A DNA stretch of 6,666 bases from an uncultured Collinsella sp. (GCA_905209765.1 CAJLUE010000085.1:1-6666), one strand, 5' to 3'. Positions 1 through 6,331 are shown, counted from the first letter of the stretch. Notes: a model not told the origin generated them from the letters alone. Numbers and translations are program-made.

Positions 1-47
1 ACCGGGCTCGAACAAACACGCCTATTGACAATGGCTTTCTCATATTA

Positions 48-83
48 GGGGACGGGACCTGCTGCGCTTGCAGACCCCGCCCC
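48..83. other. GC-rich imperfect hairpin of unknown role
   Basis: Three short stems stack here: GGGG 48-51 with CCCC 80-83, CGGG 53-56 with CCCG 76-79, and CTGC 59-62 with GCAG 70-73, around a 7-base loop. There is a one-base bulge and a small internal loop. It lies just beyond the strong hairpin that follows the oxidoreductase gene and could be part of the same termination region or belong to an off-window neighbour. No T-run follows on either strand. Nothing else is recognisable in 1-101. Confidence 0.3.
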
Positions 84-101
84 GGTTGAAACCCGATGGG
101 A

Positions 102-147
102 CGCGGCCAGGCGAGGCGGATCCGTGCTACCGCCCCGCCTGGCCGCG
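102..147 (-). terminator. Strong hairpin after the oxidoreductase gene, probable terminator
   Basis: Bases 102-119 pair with 130-147 in an 18-bp stem with a 10-base loop (120-129). The only mismatch (a114/c135) becomes a G-U wobble when the RNA is made from the minus strand, which points to minus-strand use. The stem begins 8 bases after the stop codon of the minus-strand gene ending at 155. No clear U-run follows, so it may be a GC-rich terminator lacking the U-tract or an mRNA 3'-end stabiliser. Confidence 0.6.
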
Positions 148-154
148 AAGTTAA

Positions 155-2185
155 CTACAGCTCGTTGGCCGCGTGATACGCCGTGCGGATGGCGCTCGCA
201 ATGTCGGCGGTGCGCTCACCCGAGCAGTCGCCCACGCAGGTCACGGGCACCGTCACACCGTCCAGGTCAAACGCGTTGGCCTTGGAGCCCACGGCCATCA
301 CCACGTAATCGCAGGCGATCTTCACCGGCTCCTCGGCGCCGTCCTCGGCGGTACGAACGGCCTCCACGCCCTCGTCGGTAATGGCGGTCAGGCGGGTCTT
401 AACGTGCTGCTCCACGTTGTGCTCGGCAAAGTCGCTCATAATCAGCGGCAGAATGGTCTCGGACTCGCCCGCGGCAATCTTGTCGAGCATCTCCACGATC
501 GCCACCTCGCAGCCGTGCTGCAGCAGGTACTCGGCAGTCTCGGTGCCCACCAGGCCACCGCCAATAACGGCGACACGGCCCGTAAGCTCAACCTTGCCGG
601 CCAGCACGTCCCAGCTCGAGACGACCTTCTCCGAGTCGGCACCCGGAACGGGGATGACCACGTCGTGTGCGCCCACGGCCACAATCGCGGCATCGGCTGC
701 GTTGAGGTCCTCAGCGGTAGCGACGTGGTTGAGCTCGACCTTCACGCCCAGGCCAGGCAGAATCTTCTCGTAGTACTCGACCGAGCGCATGATCTCGTCC
801 TTGCGCGGGGGCGCGGCCGCCAGCACAATCTGCCCGCCCAGATGGTCGCTCGCCTCGTAGACAGTCACATCGTAGCCGCGCTTGGCCGCCACGCGTGCGG
901 TCTCCAGGCCGGCAATACCGCCGCCCACCACGGCGATCTTCTTGTCGCCCTCGCCCGGCTTAATGGCGATGGTCGCCTCGTCGCCGTTCTCGGCATTGAG
1001 CACGCACGAGATGTACTTGCGGTTTTGAATCGCATCGACGCAACCCTTGTTGCAGTTGAGGCACTCGCGGATGGGTTCGCCCGTGGCAGCCTTCAGCGCA
1101 ATGTCGGGATCGCACATGAGCGAGCGGCCATAGGCGACGATGTCGGCCGCGCCGTCTTCCAGGATCTTCTCGCCGGCCTCGACCGAGACTACACGGCCGA
1201 CGGTTGCCACCGGCACGGAGACCAGGGCCTTAACGCGCTCGGCCACGGGCAGCGTCCAGTTGTAGGGCATGGCGCCCATGGGCGGAATGGTGTCGCCCAT
1301 GTTGCCGGTGTGGTTGGCCTGCGCGACCTGGATCATGTCGATGCCCGCGCCCTCGAGCAGCTTGGCGAACTCGCAGGCCTCGTCAGGCTGCAGGCCGCCC
1401 TTGCCGCGCGGCGTGCCGTCGGGGTTCTCCATAATCACGGGGAGCTTGTACTCCACCATCAGCTGCGGCGCGGCTTCCTTAATGGCAGCGACGACCTCCA
1501 GCGCGTAGCGGACGCGGTTCTCGAACGAGCCACCGTACTCGTCGGTGCGCTGGTTGAGGATGGCCGAGCACAGCGAACCCACCAGGCGGTCGCCGTGGAC
1601 CTCGATGGCGTCGATGCCAGCCTGCTGCGCGCGGGCAGCCGAGGCGGCGATGGCCTCCTTGATCTGGGTGAGCTGCTCTACGCTCGCCTCGTTCACGAAG
1701 TGCTGCATATCGTGGTGCAGCTTGGCGTATGCCTGGTTGCGGATCTCGTTGGACTCGGCCATCTTGGCAGCAAAGGTCTCCTCGTCGCCGGCGGCCTTGG
1801 CCTCCTGCGCGGCCTTGGCGGCAGCCATGGAGCCCATGACCATGCGGCCGACACCGGGCACGTCGTACTCGGGGTGGAACAGCTGCAGCGCGACCTTGGC
1901 ACCGTGCTTGTGAACGGTGTCGGCCAGGGCCTTAAACGTGGGGATTTGGGCGTCGGTTGCCAGCTTGGGCGTGGGGCTTGCGGTCATGACGGGAGCGACG
2001 TCGCCGATGACGATGTAGCTCACGCCGCCACGGGCCAGGCGCTCGTAAAAAGCCAGGCTGCGCTCGCCAATGGAACCGTCGCGCTCCTCGTAGCCGGTGG
2101 TAAGCGGCGGGAACATAATGCGGTTCTTGAGCTCAAGGGGGCCAACCGTAATGGGCTGGAGCAGCTTGGATGCAGGTGCGGTCAT
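155..2185 (-). CDS. NADH:flavin oxidoreductase, Old Yellow Enzyme/2,4-dienoyl-CoA reductase type, FMN/4Fe-4S/FAD
   Basis: Complete 676-residue cytoplasmic flavoprotein of the family that includes FadH, clostridial enoate reductases and BaiCD/BaiH. The N-terminal FMN TIM barrel covers about residues 8-350, opening with LLQPITVGPLELKNRIMFPP; NQRTDEYGGSFENR (211-224) is a family signature. C375, C378, C382 and C394 (CX2CX3CX11C) form the iron-sulfur site. A dinucleotide-binding glycine motif, VGGGIAGLE, at 420-428 fits FAD and a second, IGGGLVGTE, at 541-549 fits NAD(P)H. The C-terminal VGDCSGERTADIASAI closes the FAD site. Known members pass hydride from NAD(P)H through FAD and 4Fe-4S to FMN to reduce an activated C=C bond. 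H292 sits where FadH has its active-site histidine, but the usual barrel tyrosine seems absent after EVHG (195-198). Residues 118-165 are an Ala/Glu-rich insertion. The ATG start has GAGAGGA (2192-2198) at good spacing. The substrate cannot be read from sequence. Confidence 0.9.
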   Translation of the reverse strand: MTAPASKLLQPITVGPLELKNRIMFPPLTTGYEERDGSIGERSLAFYERLARGGVSYIVIGDVAPVMTASPTPKLATDAQIPTFKALADTVHKHGAKVALQLFHPEYDVPGVGRMVMGSMAAAKAAQEAKAAGDEETFAAKMAESNEIRNQAYAKLHHDMQHFVNEASVEQLTQIKEAIAASAARAQQAGIDAIEVHGDRLVGSLCSAILNQRTDEYGGSFENRVRYALEVVAAIKEAAPQLMVEYKLPVIMENPDGTPRGKGGLQPDEACEFAKLLEGAGIDMIQVAQANHTGNMGDTIPPMGAMPYNWTLPVAERVKALVSVPVATVGRVVSVEAGEKILEDGAADIVAYGRSLMCDPDIALKAATGEPIRECLNCNKGCVDAIQNRKYISCVLNAENGDEATIAIKPGEGDKKIAVVGGGIAGLETARVAAKRGYDVTVYEASDHLGGQIVLAAAPPRKDEIMRSVEYYEKILPGLGVKVELNHVATAEDLNAADAAIVAVGAHDVVIPVPGADSEKVVSSWDVLAGKVELTGRVAVIGGGLVGTETAEYLLQHGCEVAIVEMLDKIAAGESETILPLIMSDFAEHNVEQHVKTRLTAITDEGVEAVRTAEDGAEEPVKIACDYVVMAVGSKANAFDLDGVTVPVTCVGDCSGERTADIASAIRTAYHAANEL

Positions 2186-2238
2186 GGATATTCCTCTCTT
2201 GTAGGCGCGGCGGCGATGGTGCCGCGTAGTTGTCTAAA

Positions 2239-2267
2239 GGATATGGCATGGAAGCACAGCGACACAA
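2239..2267 (-). promoter_or_regulatory. Candidate promoter of the oxidoreductase gene
   Basis: Read on the minus strand, TTGTGT (2267-2262) and ATATCC (2244-2239) are separated by 17 bases, which fits a sigma-70-type -35/-10 pair. It lies 54 bases before the start codon, between the first hairpin repeat and the gene. The -10 match is poor, so this is only a candidate. Confidence 0.3.
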
Positions 2268-2321
2268 CGAAAATCGGCGAATATCAGGTGGCGGCAGGTG
2301 GATGGGGCGGGGCGGCCCGTC

Positions 2322-2388
2322 GGTTTGTCTCGATCTGTAACAGTTACTCGGCAAAACCGGGTCTTACTGTTACAGATCGAGACAAACC
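2322..2388. repeat. Hairpin repeat, unit 1 of 3
   Basis: Arms 2322-2344 and 2366-2388 are perfect 23-bp inverted repeats containing TCTCGATCTGTAACA and its complement. The stem continues inside as ACTCGG (2346-2351) with CCGGGT (2357-2362) around a CAAAA loop, so a transcript could form about 29 pairs. No T-run follows on either strand, so this is not a standard terminator. The arm and the inner-loop pattern recur in units 2 and 3. It could be a REP/BIME-like element, a structured leader RNA or a paired protein-binding site. Confidence 0.85.
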
Positions 2389-2405
2389 AAACTCGTCTGC
2401 CAGAA

Positions 2406-2466
2406 AATCTCAATCTGCAACAACAACTCGACAAAATCCGTCCCTCGTGTTACAGATTTAGACAAA
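2406..2466. repeat. Hairpin repeat, unit 2 of 3 (diverged)
   Basis: The left arm TCTCAATCTGCAACA (2408-2422) pairs with the right arm TGTTACAGATTTAGA (2448-2462), with 2 differences in 15. The interior has ACTCGACAAAATCCG, clearly related to the ACTCGGCAAAACCGG of unit 1. Both right arms continue into GACAAAC. This is the most diverged of the three copies. Confidence 0.75.
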
Positions 2467-2486
2467 CACGACCCAACCCACCGGTA

Positions 2487-2544
2487 CATCTCGATCTGTA
2501 ACACCTAGCCGCCCAAATCGGGTCTAGATGTTACGGATCGAGAT
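2487..2544. repeat. Hairpin repeat, unit 3 of 3
   Basis: Arm 2488-2503 (ATCTCGATCTGTAACA) pairs with 2529-2544 (TGTTACGGATCGAGAT), with one mismatch in 16. The interior also pairs (CTAG 2505-2508 with CTAG 2524-2527; CCG 2509-2511 with CGG) and contains CCCAAATCGGGTCT, recalling the AAAACCGGGTCT of unit 1. Together the three units fill most of the gene-free stretch 2186-2590, which otherwise holds only the candidate promoter and ribosome-binding site. Confidence 0.8.
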
Positions 2545-2593
2545 TTTGTTTGAGAGGCCGAGAATTGGACCGAAAACACGGTCCCGAAATAAC

Positions 2594-2622
2594 AAAAAAG
2601 CTCGCCGGCTAGGCCGACGAGC
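2594..2622 (-). terminator. Original rho-independent terminator of the initiator tRNA, now detached from it
   Basis: On the minus strand, GCTCGTCGGC (2622-2613) pairs with GCCGGCGAGC (2609-2600) around a 3-base loop, with one G-U wobble, and is followed by TTTTTT (2599-2594). It lies 10 bases beyond the CCA end of the partial tRNA copy at 2633. It is therefore most simply the native terminator of the tRNA gene, separated from the intact tRNA by the inserted island. Confidence 0.85.
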
Positions 2623-2629
2623 TGCAAGT

Positions 2630-2675
2630 TCTTGGTCGCGGGGGCAGGATTTGAACCTACGACCTCCGGGTTATG
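2630..2675 (-). repeat. Left attachment-site repeat: orphan 3' half of initiator tRNA-Met
   Basis: These 46 bases are identical to 6612-6657. On the minus strand they read from the first anticodon base (CAT) through the 3' anticodon stem, variable loop, T arm (GTAGG TTCAAAT CCTGC), acceptor strand CCCCGCG, A and CCA, plus three further bases. Upstream of the anticodon the sequence departs from a tRNA, so this is a non-functional fragment. Identity ending in the anticodon loop is a known site for tyrosine-recombinase crossover in tRNA genes. I infer that this is the distal att site of the island. Confidence 0.88.
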
Positions 2676-2698
2676 GATATGACGGGCCGTCAAACAGC

Positions 2699-2828
2699 GA
2701 TTGGACTAAAGCCGAGCCTTCCACAGTATTTAGTCCTATAAACAGTCCAACATCTTTATTTCTAGTCGTTAGATTGGACTAAAATGACTTTGATTTCGAT
2801 ATTTAGTCGTATCTTACGACTAAATATC
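2699..2828 (+). promoter_or_regulatory. Regulatory region with six GACTA/TAGTC sites upstream of the AlbA_2 gene
   Basis: GACTA or its complement occurs at 2704, 2731, 2763, 2777, 2804 and 2818. GATTGGACTAAA is present exactly at 2699-2710 and 2772-2783. Each copy is followed 16 bases later by TATTTAGTC (2727-2735 and 2800-2808), so a 37-base unit with conserved ends recurs at a 73-base offset. TTGGAC (2774-2779) followed at 18 bases by GATATT (2798-2803) could be a promoter. The region may be a repressor operator array for 2854-4525, or recombinase arm-type sites, since it adjoins the left att repeat. Confidence 0.6.
2798..2828. promoter_or_regulatory. Perfect 14-bp inverted repeat, likely operator
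   Basis: GATATTTAGTCGTA (2798-2811) and its exact complement (2815-2828) are separated by TCT. The repeat ends 15 bases before the AGGAG ribosome-binding site of the AlbA_2 gene and overlaps its candidate -10 region. It contains two of the GACTA/TAGTC boxes. It lacks a following T-run, so binding by a dimeric repressor is more likely than termination. A translation-blocking hairpin is another possibility. Confidence 0.7.
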
Positions 2829-2853
2829 AGCCACGAGACCGTTAGGAGCGATC

Positions 2854-4525
2854 TTGTACTACAGCGATCACGACGTCCTTGAACTCATCGCCCGTATCGA
2901 GAAGCCCTATGAGAGCGAGGTTATCGAGCTCAAGGAAGCGAAAAACGACTTCAGTTTCAAGAACATCGGGAAGTACTTCTCCGCCCTGAGTAACGAAGCG
3001 GTCCTGCGCGGGAAACAAGACGCCTGGCTCATCTTCGGTATGGACAACGACAAGGTCGCATGCGGAACCGCTTACCGAGAAGGAAATCCGGCCAACCTTC
3101 GATCCCTTAAAAAGGAGATTGCGGACCGCGCGAACAACCACCTCACCCTGAGAGAGATCCATGAACTCAGGATTGACGGCAAACGCGTCCTCGCGTTTCA
3201 AATCCCCGCCGCAACGCCGGGCATGCCGACGGCGTTCAACAATGCGGCATGGGCGCGCGAGGGCGAATCACTCGGGCCACTCCCCATTGATAAGTACGAG
3301 CAGATACGCCAAATGCGGAGGCCGGACTGGAGTGCCCTCGAAATCGAAGAAGCAACCTTCGAGGACCTCGACCCCGAAGCCGTGAAGAAAGCGGTGGGGC
3401 TCTTTCTCTCCAAGCACCGGCGGCATTCCGGGGCGTTCGCGGACATGGATGACCGCACGATTCTCGACATGGCAAACCTAACCAGAAACGGCAAGATCAC
3501 CCCGACGACACTCATCCTGCTCGGAAGGCCAGAATCCACCCGCCTGCTCGATGGGATGAGCCCGCGCATCACCTGGACTCTCTATGCTTCCAATGGATCG
3601 GTAACCTCTTACGAGCACTTCAAACCACCCTTCCTTCTCGCGATTGACCAGGTACTCGGGAAAATCCGCAACGAGAAGTACCGGTTCAACGCAAATGGCG
3701 CGAGTCTGTTTCCCTTTGAGGCCGACCAGTACGAACCCGAGATCATCAGAGAGCTCCTGAACAACTGTATCGCCCATCAGGACTATTCCATGCAGGGGCG
3801 AATCAATGTCGAGGAATTCGAGGATCACCTCGTGTTCCTAAACGAAGGAAGGGTCCTTCATTCCGGAGACAATCGAAAATGCGATGCGGCCGGGTTTTAA
3901 GCCAAGCTACTACCGCAACCCCTTCCTTTCCGAGGCGATGGTGCAGATGGACATGATCGACACCATCGCCATGGGAATCCCCAAAGTATTCCAGATGCAG
4001 AGAAAGCGATACTTCCCCCTACCCACCTACGACCTTTCGGATCCAACCCGCGTGCGCGTAAGTGTCTACGGTAAGACCATCAATGAGAGCTACAGTAGGC
4101 TACTCTACGCTAAGCCGGACCTTCCGATGGACGTCGTTTACCTTTTGGACAAGGTTCAAAAAGGCGAGGAAATCACGAACGAGGAGGCCGCAGAGCTGCA
4201 TCGACTCAAGCTTATCGAAGGCAGGTACCCCCATATCTCCATCACGAACGCCCTTGCCTCGAAAACGGGGCAGGAGGTGTCTTACACGCGCAGCAAAGGC
4301 CTCAATGAAGAGGCCTGCAAGGCGTTTGTCATTCAGATGCTCTCAGAAACGGGGCCCGCACCACGTGCGAAAATCACCGCCCTCATCAACGATCTTCTCC
4401 CCTCGGGCCTTACCGACGCGCAAAAGGCCAAGAAGGTATCGAACCTTCTAGCGAAAATGAAGAAGGTGGACAAGACCATCGATAGCGACGGAACGGGAAA
4501 GACCGCAAGATGGCATGCCCTGTAA
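2854..4525 (+). pseudogene. AlbA_2 (Schlafen-type) DNA-binding/ATP-binding protein, interrupted by one frameshift
   Basis: The joined product would be about 557 residues, the usual size of AlbA_2-HATPase proteins often labelled ATP-binding or RecG-like. The start is TTG at 2854 with AGGAG (2844-2848) 5 bases upstream. The first frame (2854-3900, 348 codons) holds an AlbA_2 domain (about residues 20-135, with IELKEAKNDFSF and LSNEAVLRGKQDAWLIFGMD) and an HATPase start (IIRELLNNCIAHQDYS, 297-312), then LVFLNEGR. The family consensus FIPETIEN continues only in the +1 frame from 3857, through YYRNPFL, IDTIAMGIPKVFQMQRKRYFPLP (ATP-lid region) and a C-terminal winged-helix-like segment ending at the TAA at 4523. 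The first frame runs 15 codons of off-frame sequence before TAA at 3898. The protein is probably inactive as written, or a sequencing error or programmed shift is involved. Members are linked to nucleic-acid binding and mobile or defence islands; the exact role is unknown. Confidence 0.82.
3850..3859 (+). other. Frameshift point in the AlbA_2 gene
   Basis: AGG GTC CTT is read in frame 1 while the family sequence FIPETIEN needs TTC at 3857-3859 in frame 2, so there is a net +1 (or -2) change within GGAAGGGTCCTTC. The short GGG and CC runs and near-palindrome could favour slippage or a sequencing error. I see neither a long homopolymer slippery site nor a stop codon placed as in a release-factor-type shift. 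Confidence 0.75.
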
Positions 4526-4712
4526 CATCGTGATAGATCTTACCGTCAGATGCACGGCCCCCAACAGACCGACCGTGATGCGTCCGAGCACCTTACCGGG
4601 CGCATCGTCTAGCATCGGAATCCTTGCTCGCGATATCTATCCCCACCAGAATCTGGATACCGCAAGTGTTGCTTTCGATGACATCCCCGTGTTTTGTAGT
4701 CGGAAAACAGCC

Positions 4713-4745
4713 GGCTTATAGGACAAAAAGTGTGTCCAATAAGCC
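4713..4745. terminator. Inverted repeat between converging genes, possible bidirectional terminator
   Basis: Arms 4713-4725 and 4733-4745 pair over 13 positions with one mismatch (a4720/a4738) around a 7-base loop, AAAAGTG. It sits 187 bases after the AlbA_2 stop and 20 bases after the DUF4268 stop. Only a weak TTTT occurs on the minus-strand exit side and none on the plus side. Termination is plausible from its position. A fused pair of transposon ends is a less likely alternative. The rest of 4526-4765 shows nothing I can support. Confidence 0.45.
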
Positions 4746-4765
4746 CAACAATTGCCGAAGCGCTT

Positions 4766-5698
4766 TTAAAGTCCGATCTCCGCGATTATTTTTTTCATCT
4801 CGAGGGCCCATCCGAGCTGCTCCTCGATGTACCCCGGCCATGCGTCCCGGTGGCCCTTGATGGGGTGGCCCGCCTTGTAGAAGCGCAGTCCCGAGGCCTT
4901 TTTCGCATCGAAGGGTACCGCCGTCAGCCCGAGGCGCTCCTCGAAGACCCCGCTGTTGGCGATTGCGCGGTGCCCGATCTCCTTGTCGTCGTCCACGTAC
5001 AGCTCGATGCCCGTGCGGCCCTTGTGCGTATCGATGAGCAGGGCGAGATGGTATGCCGAGACCCCCAGGCGAAGCGTCGACCAATGGTCCTTGCTGGGCT
5101 TCTGCGGGCTAAACTCCTTGAGGAACTCAGGATGGCCGTCCGCCACCTCGCGGTAGGCCGTCCAGTACGCCAGCTTGACCTTTTCGGTCTCGCTGAGCCC
5201 CTCGGAGAGTTTCACGGTCTTGGTCCACTCGTTCGGCTGCTCGACCACGCCGAAGCGCGGGGCGGGCAGGGAGTCCCCAATCTTCCAGAGCTCGACCTCG
5301 ACCAGGAAGAACCCGAAGTCGCTGTCGGTGTGCTGGTTGAGCCACTCGATGGCCTGGCGGTGCTCGTCGCGGGCGTGCGCCACGACCCAGATGACGACCT
5401 CGGCGCCCTTGCCGGCGGCATACGTGATCACCTTGCCGAGATGGTCGTGGTTGGTGTCCTCGAGCTGGTTCTCGATGATCACCTTGCGGCCCGTACCGGA
5501 CTCCTGCGCGTAGATATCCACGTTGAACGAGCCGACCGACGACTCCGTCTCTATGAGCTCGAGCTCGATTCCGACCGCCGTCCCGAGGGTTGCGAGATTC
5601 TGCTCCTCGGCCAGCCACTTGGTGAAGTCGTGGGCCTCATGCGGCCACACCTCGCGCAGGGGAACCTTCTGGATGGTGTCCAGGTTATAAGTCTTCAT
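4766..5698 (-). CDS. DUF4268 domain protein with PD-(D/E)XK-like nuclease core
   Basis: Complete 310-residue protein. The N-terminal half (about 15-130) fits a restriction-endonuclease-like fold: NVDIYA with D61, then after a short turn VIIENQ with E76 and Q78, then LEDTNHDHLGKVITYAAG (79-96) and a strand EVVIWVVA. D61-X14-E-X-Q matches the PD-(D/E)XK pattern with the lysine replaced by glutamine, as in some active relatives. The C-terminal half (about 165-305) is the DUF4268 region (PF14088), Trp- and charge-rich with no signal peptide or membrane span. It is probably a cytoplasmic nucleic-acid-cleaving or -binding protein, but no function is established here. The ATG at 5698 is preceded by GAGGGTG. 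The start lies inside the end of the 51-codon gene, indicating translational coupling, and the gene converges on the AlbA_2 gene. The reading frame is intact, unlike its neighbours. Confidence 0.82.
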   Translation of the reverse strand: MKTYNLDTIQKVPLREVWPHEAHDFTKWLAEEQNLATLGTAVGIELELIETESSVGSFNVDIYAQESGTGRKVIIENQLEDTNHDHLGKVITYAAGKGAEVVIWVVAHARDEHRQAIEWLNQHTDSDFGFFLVEVELWKIGDSLPAPRFGVVEQPNEWTKTVKLSEGLSETEKVKLAYWTAYREVADGHPEFLKEFSPQKPSKDHWSTLRLGVSAYHLALLIDTHKGRTGIELYVDDDKEIGHRAIANSGVFEERLGLTAVPFDAKKASGLRFYKAGHPIKGHRDAWPGYIEEQLGWALEMKKIIAEIGL

Positions 5699-5840
5699 CC
5701 GTCACCCTCTCGCCCGATAATCTGGCACCATTGTAGAGTCTCTCGCCATCAAACGACCGTAGCAGGAGCCCACGACGTTCGCCGACGTCCTTCAGCTCGC
5801 ACGGGTACACGAATAGCAAAATATATCTCTTCTTAGTCAT
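5685..5840 (-). CDS. Small 51-residue protein overlapping the DUF4268 start
   Basis: The ATG at 5840 follows a purine-rich AGGGGAAGGG about 6 bases upstream, a good ribosome-binding site. The frame runs 51 codons to TAA at 5685-5687, overlapping the DUF4268 start by 14 bases in another frame. It begins MTKKRYILLFVYPCELKDVG, is basic in the middle (ERRGLLLRS) and ends VTDEDL. I do not recognise a family. The hydrophobic stretch YILLFVYP is too short for a membrane span. Possible roles are a small partner, antitoxin-like protein or leader peptide for the downstream nuclease-like protein, or the remnant of a larger gene. The support is the ribosome-binding site, the coupling overlap and the filling of an otherwise empty gap. 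Confidence 0.5.
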   Translation of the reverse strand: MTKKRYILLFVYPCELKDVGERRGLLLRSFDGERLYNGARLSGERVTDEDL

Positions 5841-5892
5841 GCGGTTTCCCTTCCCCTGAAAAACGAATCACTCGATCCGCGGAGAGGCGCTA

Positions 5893-6177
5893 TCAGGTGC
5901 CGTTCGTCAACGCCGCGGCGATTATGTCGCTGTCCGTGAAGACGAAACTGATGGGCTCATCTTCCCAAGGCTCGCGCTCCCGCTCCTCCTCGGCCTCCTC
6001 GAACGTCATCGGCATCTCGCGCGCTCCCGAAAACTCGTGGCAGATAGCGTAGAGACGAGAGGGCCTATCAGCCCACTTATCAGCCGGTCGGCCAAAAGCG
6101 TCGTACTGCCGCAGCTCATCCCCAACATCGCGCCAGATTGTTCGATACCAACCCGTTAACGATAGGGTCAAGAGCAT
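5893..6177 (-). CDS. Unrecognised 94-residue protein, possibly frameshifted near its start
   Basis: From ATG 6177 the frame encodes 94 residues, including WYRTIWRDVGDELRQYDAFG, LYAICHEF, a strongly acidic stretch FEEAEEEREREPWEDE (about 59-74) and SFVFTDSDIIAAAL near the end. Codon use looks like real coding DNA. The start at 6177 has no ribosome-binding site. An ATG at 6193, in the next frame, has AAAGG 9 bases upstream and reads MNTVYDALDPIVNG before stopping at 6116. Joining the frames around 6148 gives a smooth protein of about 99 residues (IVNG-WYRTIW). The gene may therefore carry a one-base insertion. It precedes the small gene and DUF4268 gene on the same strand, with a 52-base gap. 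I cannot assign a function. Confidence 0.5.
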   Translation of the reverse strand: MLLTLSLTGWYRTIWRDVGDELRQYDAFGRPADKWADRPSRLYAICHEFSGAREMPMTFEEAEEEREREPWEDEPISFVFTDSDIIAAALTNGT

Positions 6178-6270
6178 CGTAGACCGTATTCATATAGCGG
6201 CGCCTTTGTTACAGCTCAGATGTCACCATTTTAGATAATGGGCGTAGCGACCCGAATCTCATTTCAGGCC

Positions 6271-6283
6271 AATTCGACCAAGA
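6271..6283 (+). repeat. Direct repeat AATTCGACCAAGA, distal copy
   Basis: This copy is identical to 6544-6556. It carries CGACCAAGA, the complement of the outer edge of the att core (TCTTGGTCG, 6612-6620). It lies in the gene-free stretch 6194-6611, which also holds a GC-rich palindrome and a terminator but no gene I can support. A recombinase-binding site is one reading. Confidence 0.5.
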
Positions 6284-6331
6284 GCAATCTACGGTCTTGT
6301 AACTGCCTCTTTCCAAATAAGGCCCGCCCCC

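Noticed and set aside
25..30. TTGACA resembling a -35 box
   Set aside because: No -10 box at acceptable spacing and no gene follows on the plus strand.
2322..2388. Rho-independent terminator at hairpin unit 1
   Set aside because: There is a very strong stem but no T-run on either side, and it recurs three times in a row.
173..2461. 762-codon open frame on the plus strand
   Set aside because: It lies opposite the oxidoreductase, whose domains and ribosome-binding site are clear. The plus frame is a low-complexity product rich in Gly, Leu, Ala and His, produced by GC-rich codon bias.
2322..2544. CRISPR array
   Set aside because: The units are long inverted repeats with related interiors, not identical direct repeats with unique equal-length spacers, and no cas gene is present.
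2505..2782. Open frames across 2630-2675 on both strands (NPEVVGSNPAPATK and RGQDLNLRPPGY)
   Set aside because: These are well-known false proteins obtained by translating tRNA 3' ends.
4448..4615. 55-codon minus-strand frame (MLDDAPGKVLGRITVG...) with AAGGA upstream of its ATG
   Set aside because: The ribosome-binding site is good, but the second half is antisense to the C-terminus of the AlbA_2 gene and no family is recognisable. It could be a remnant, but evidence is too thin to annotate.
4730..5836. 368-codon open frame on the plus strand
   Set aside because: It is antisense to the DUF4268 gene and has no domain or ribosome-binding site. Its composition is that of a mirror frame.
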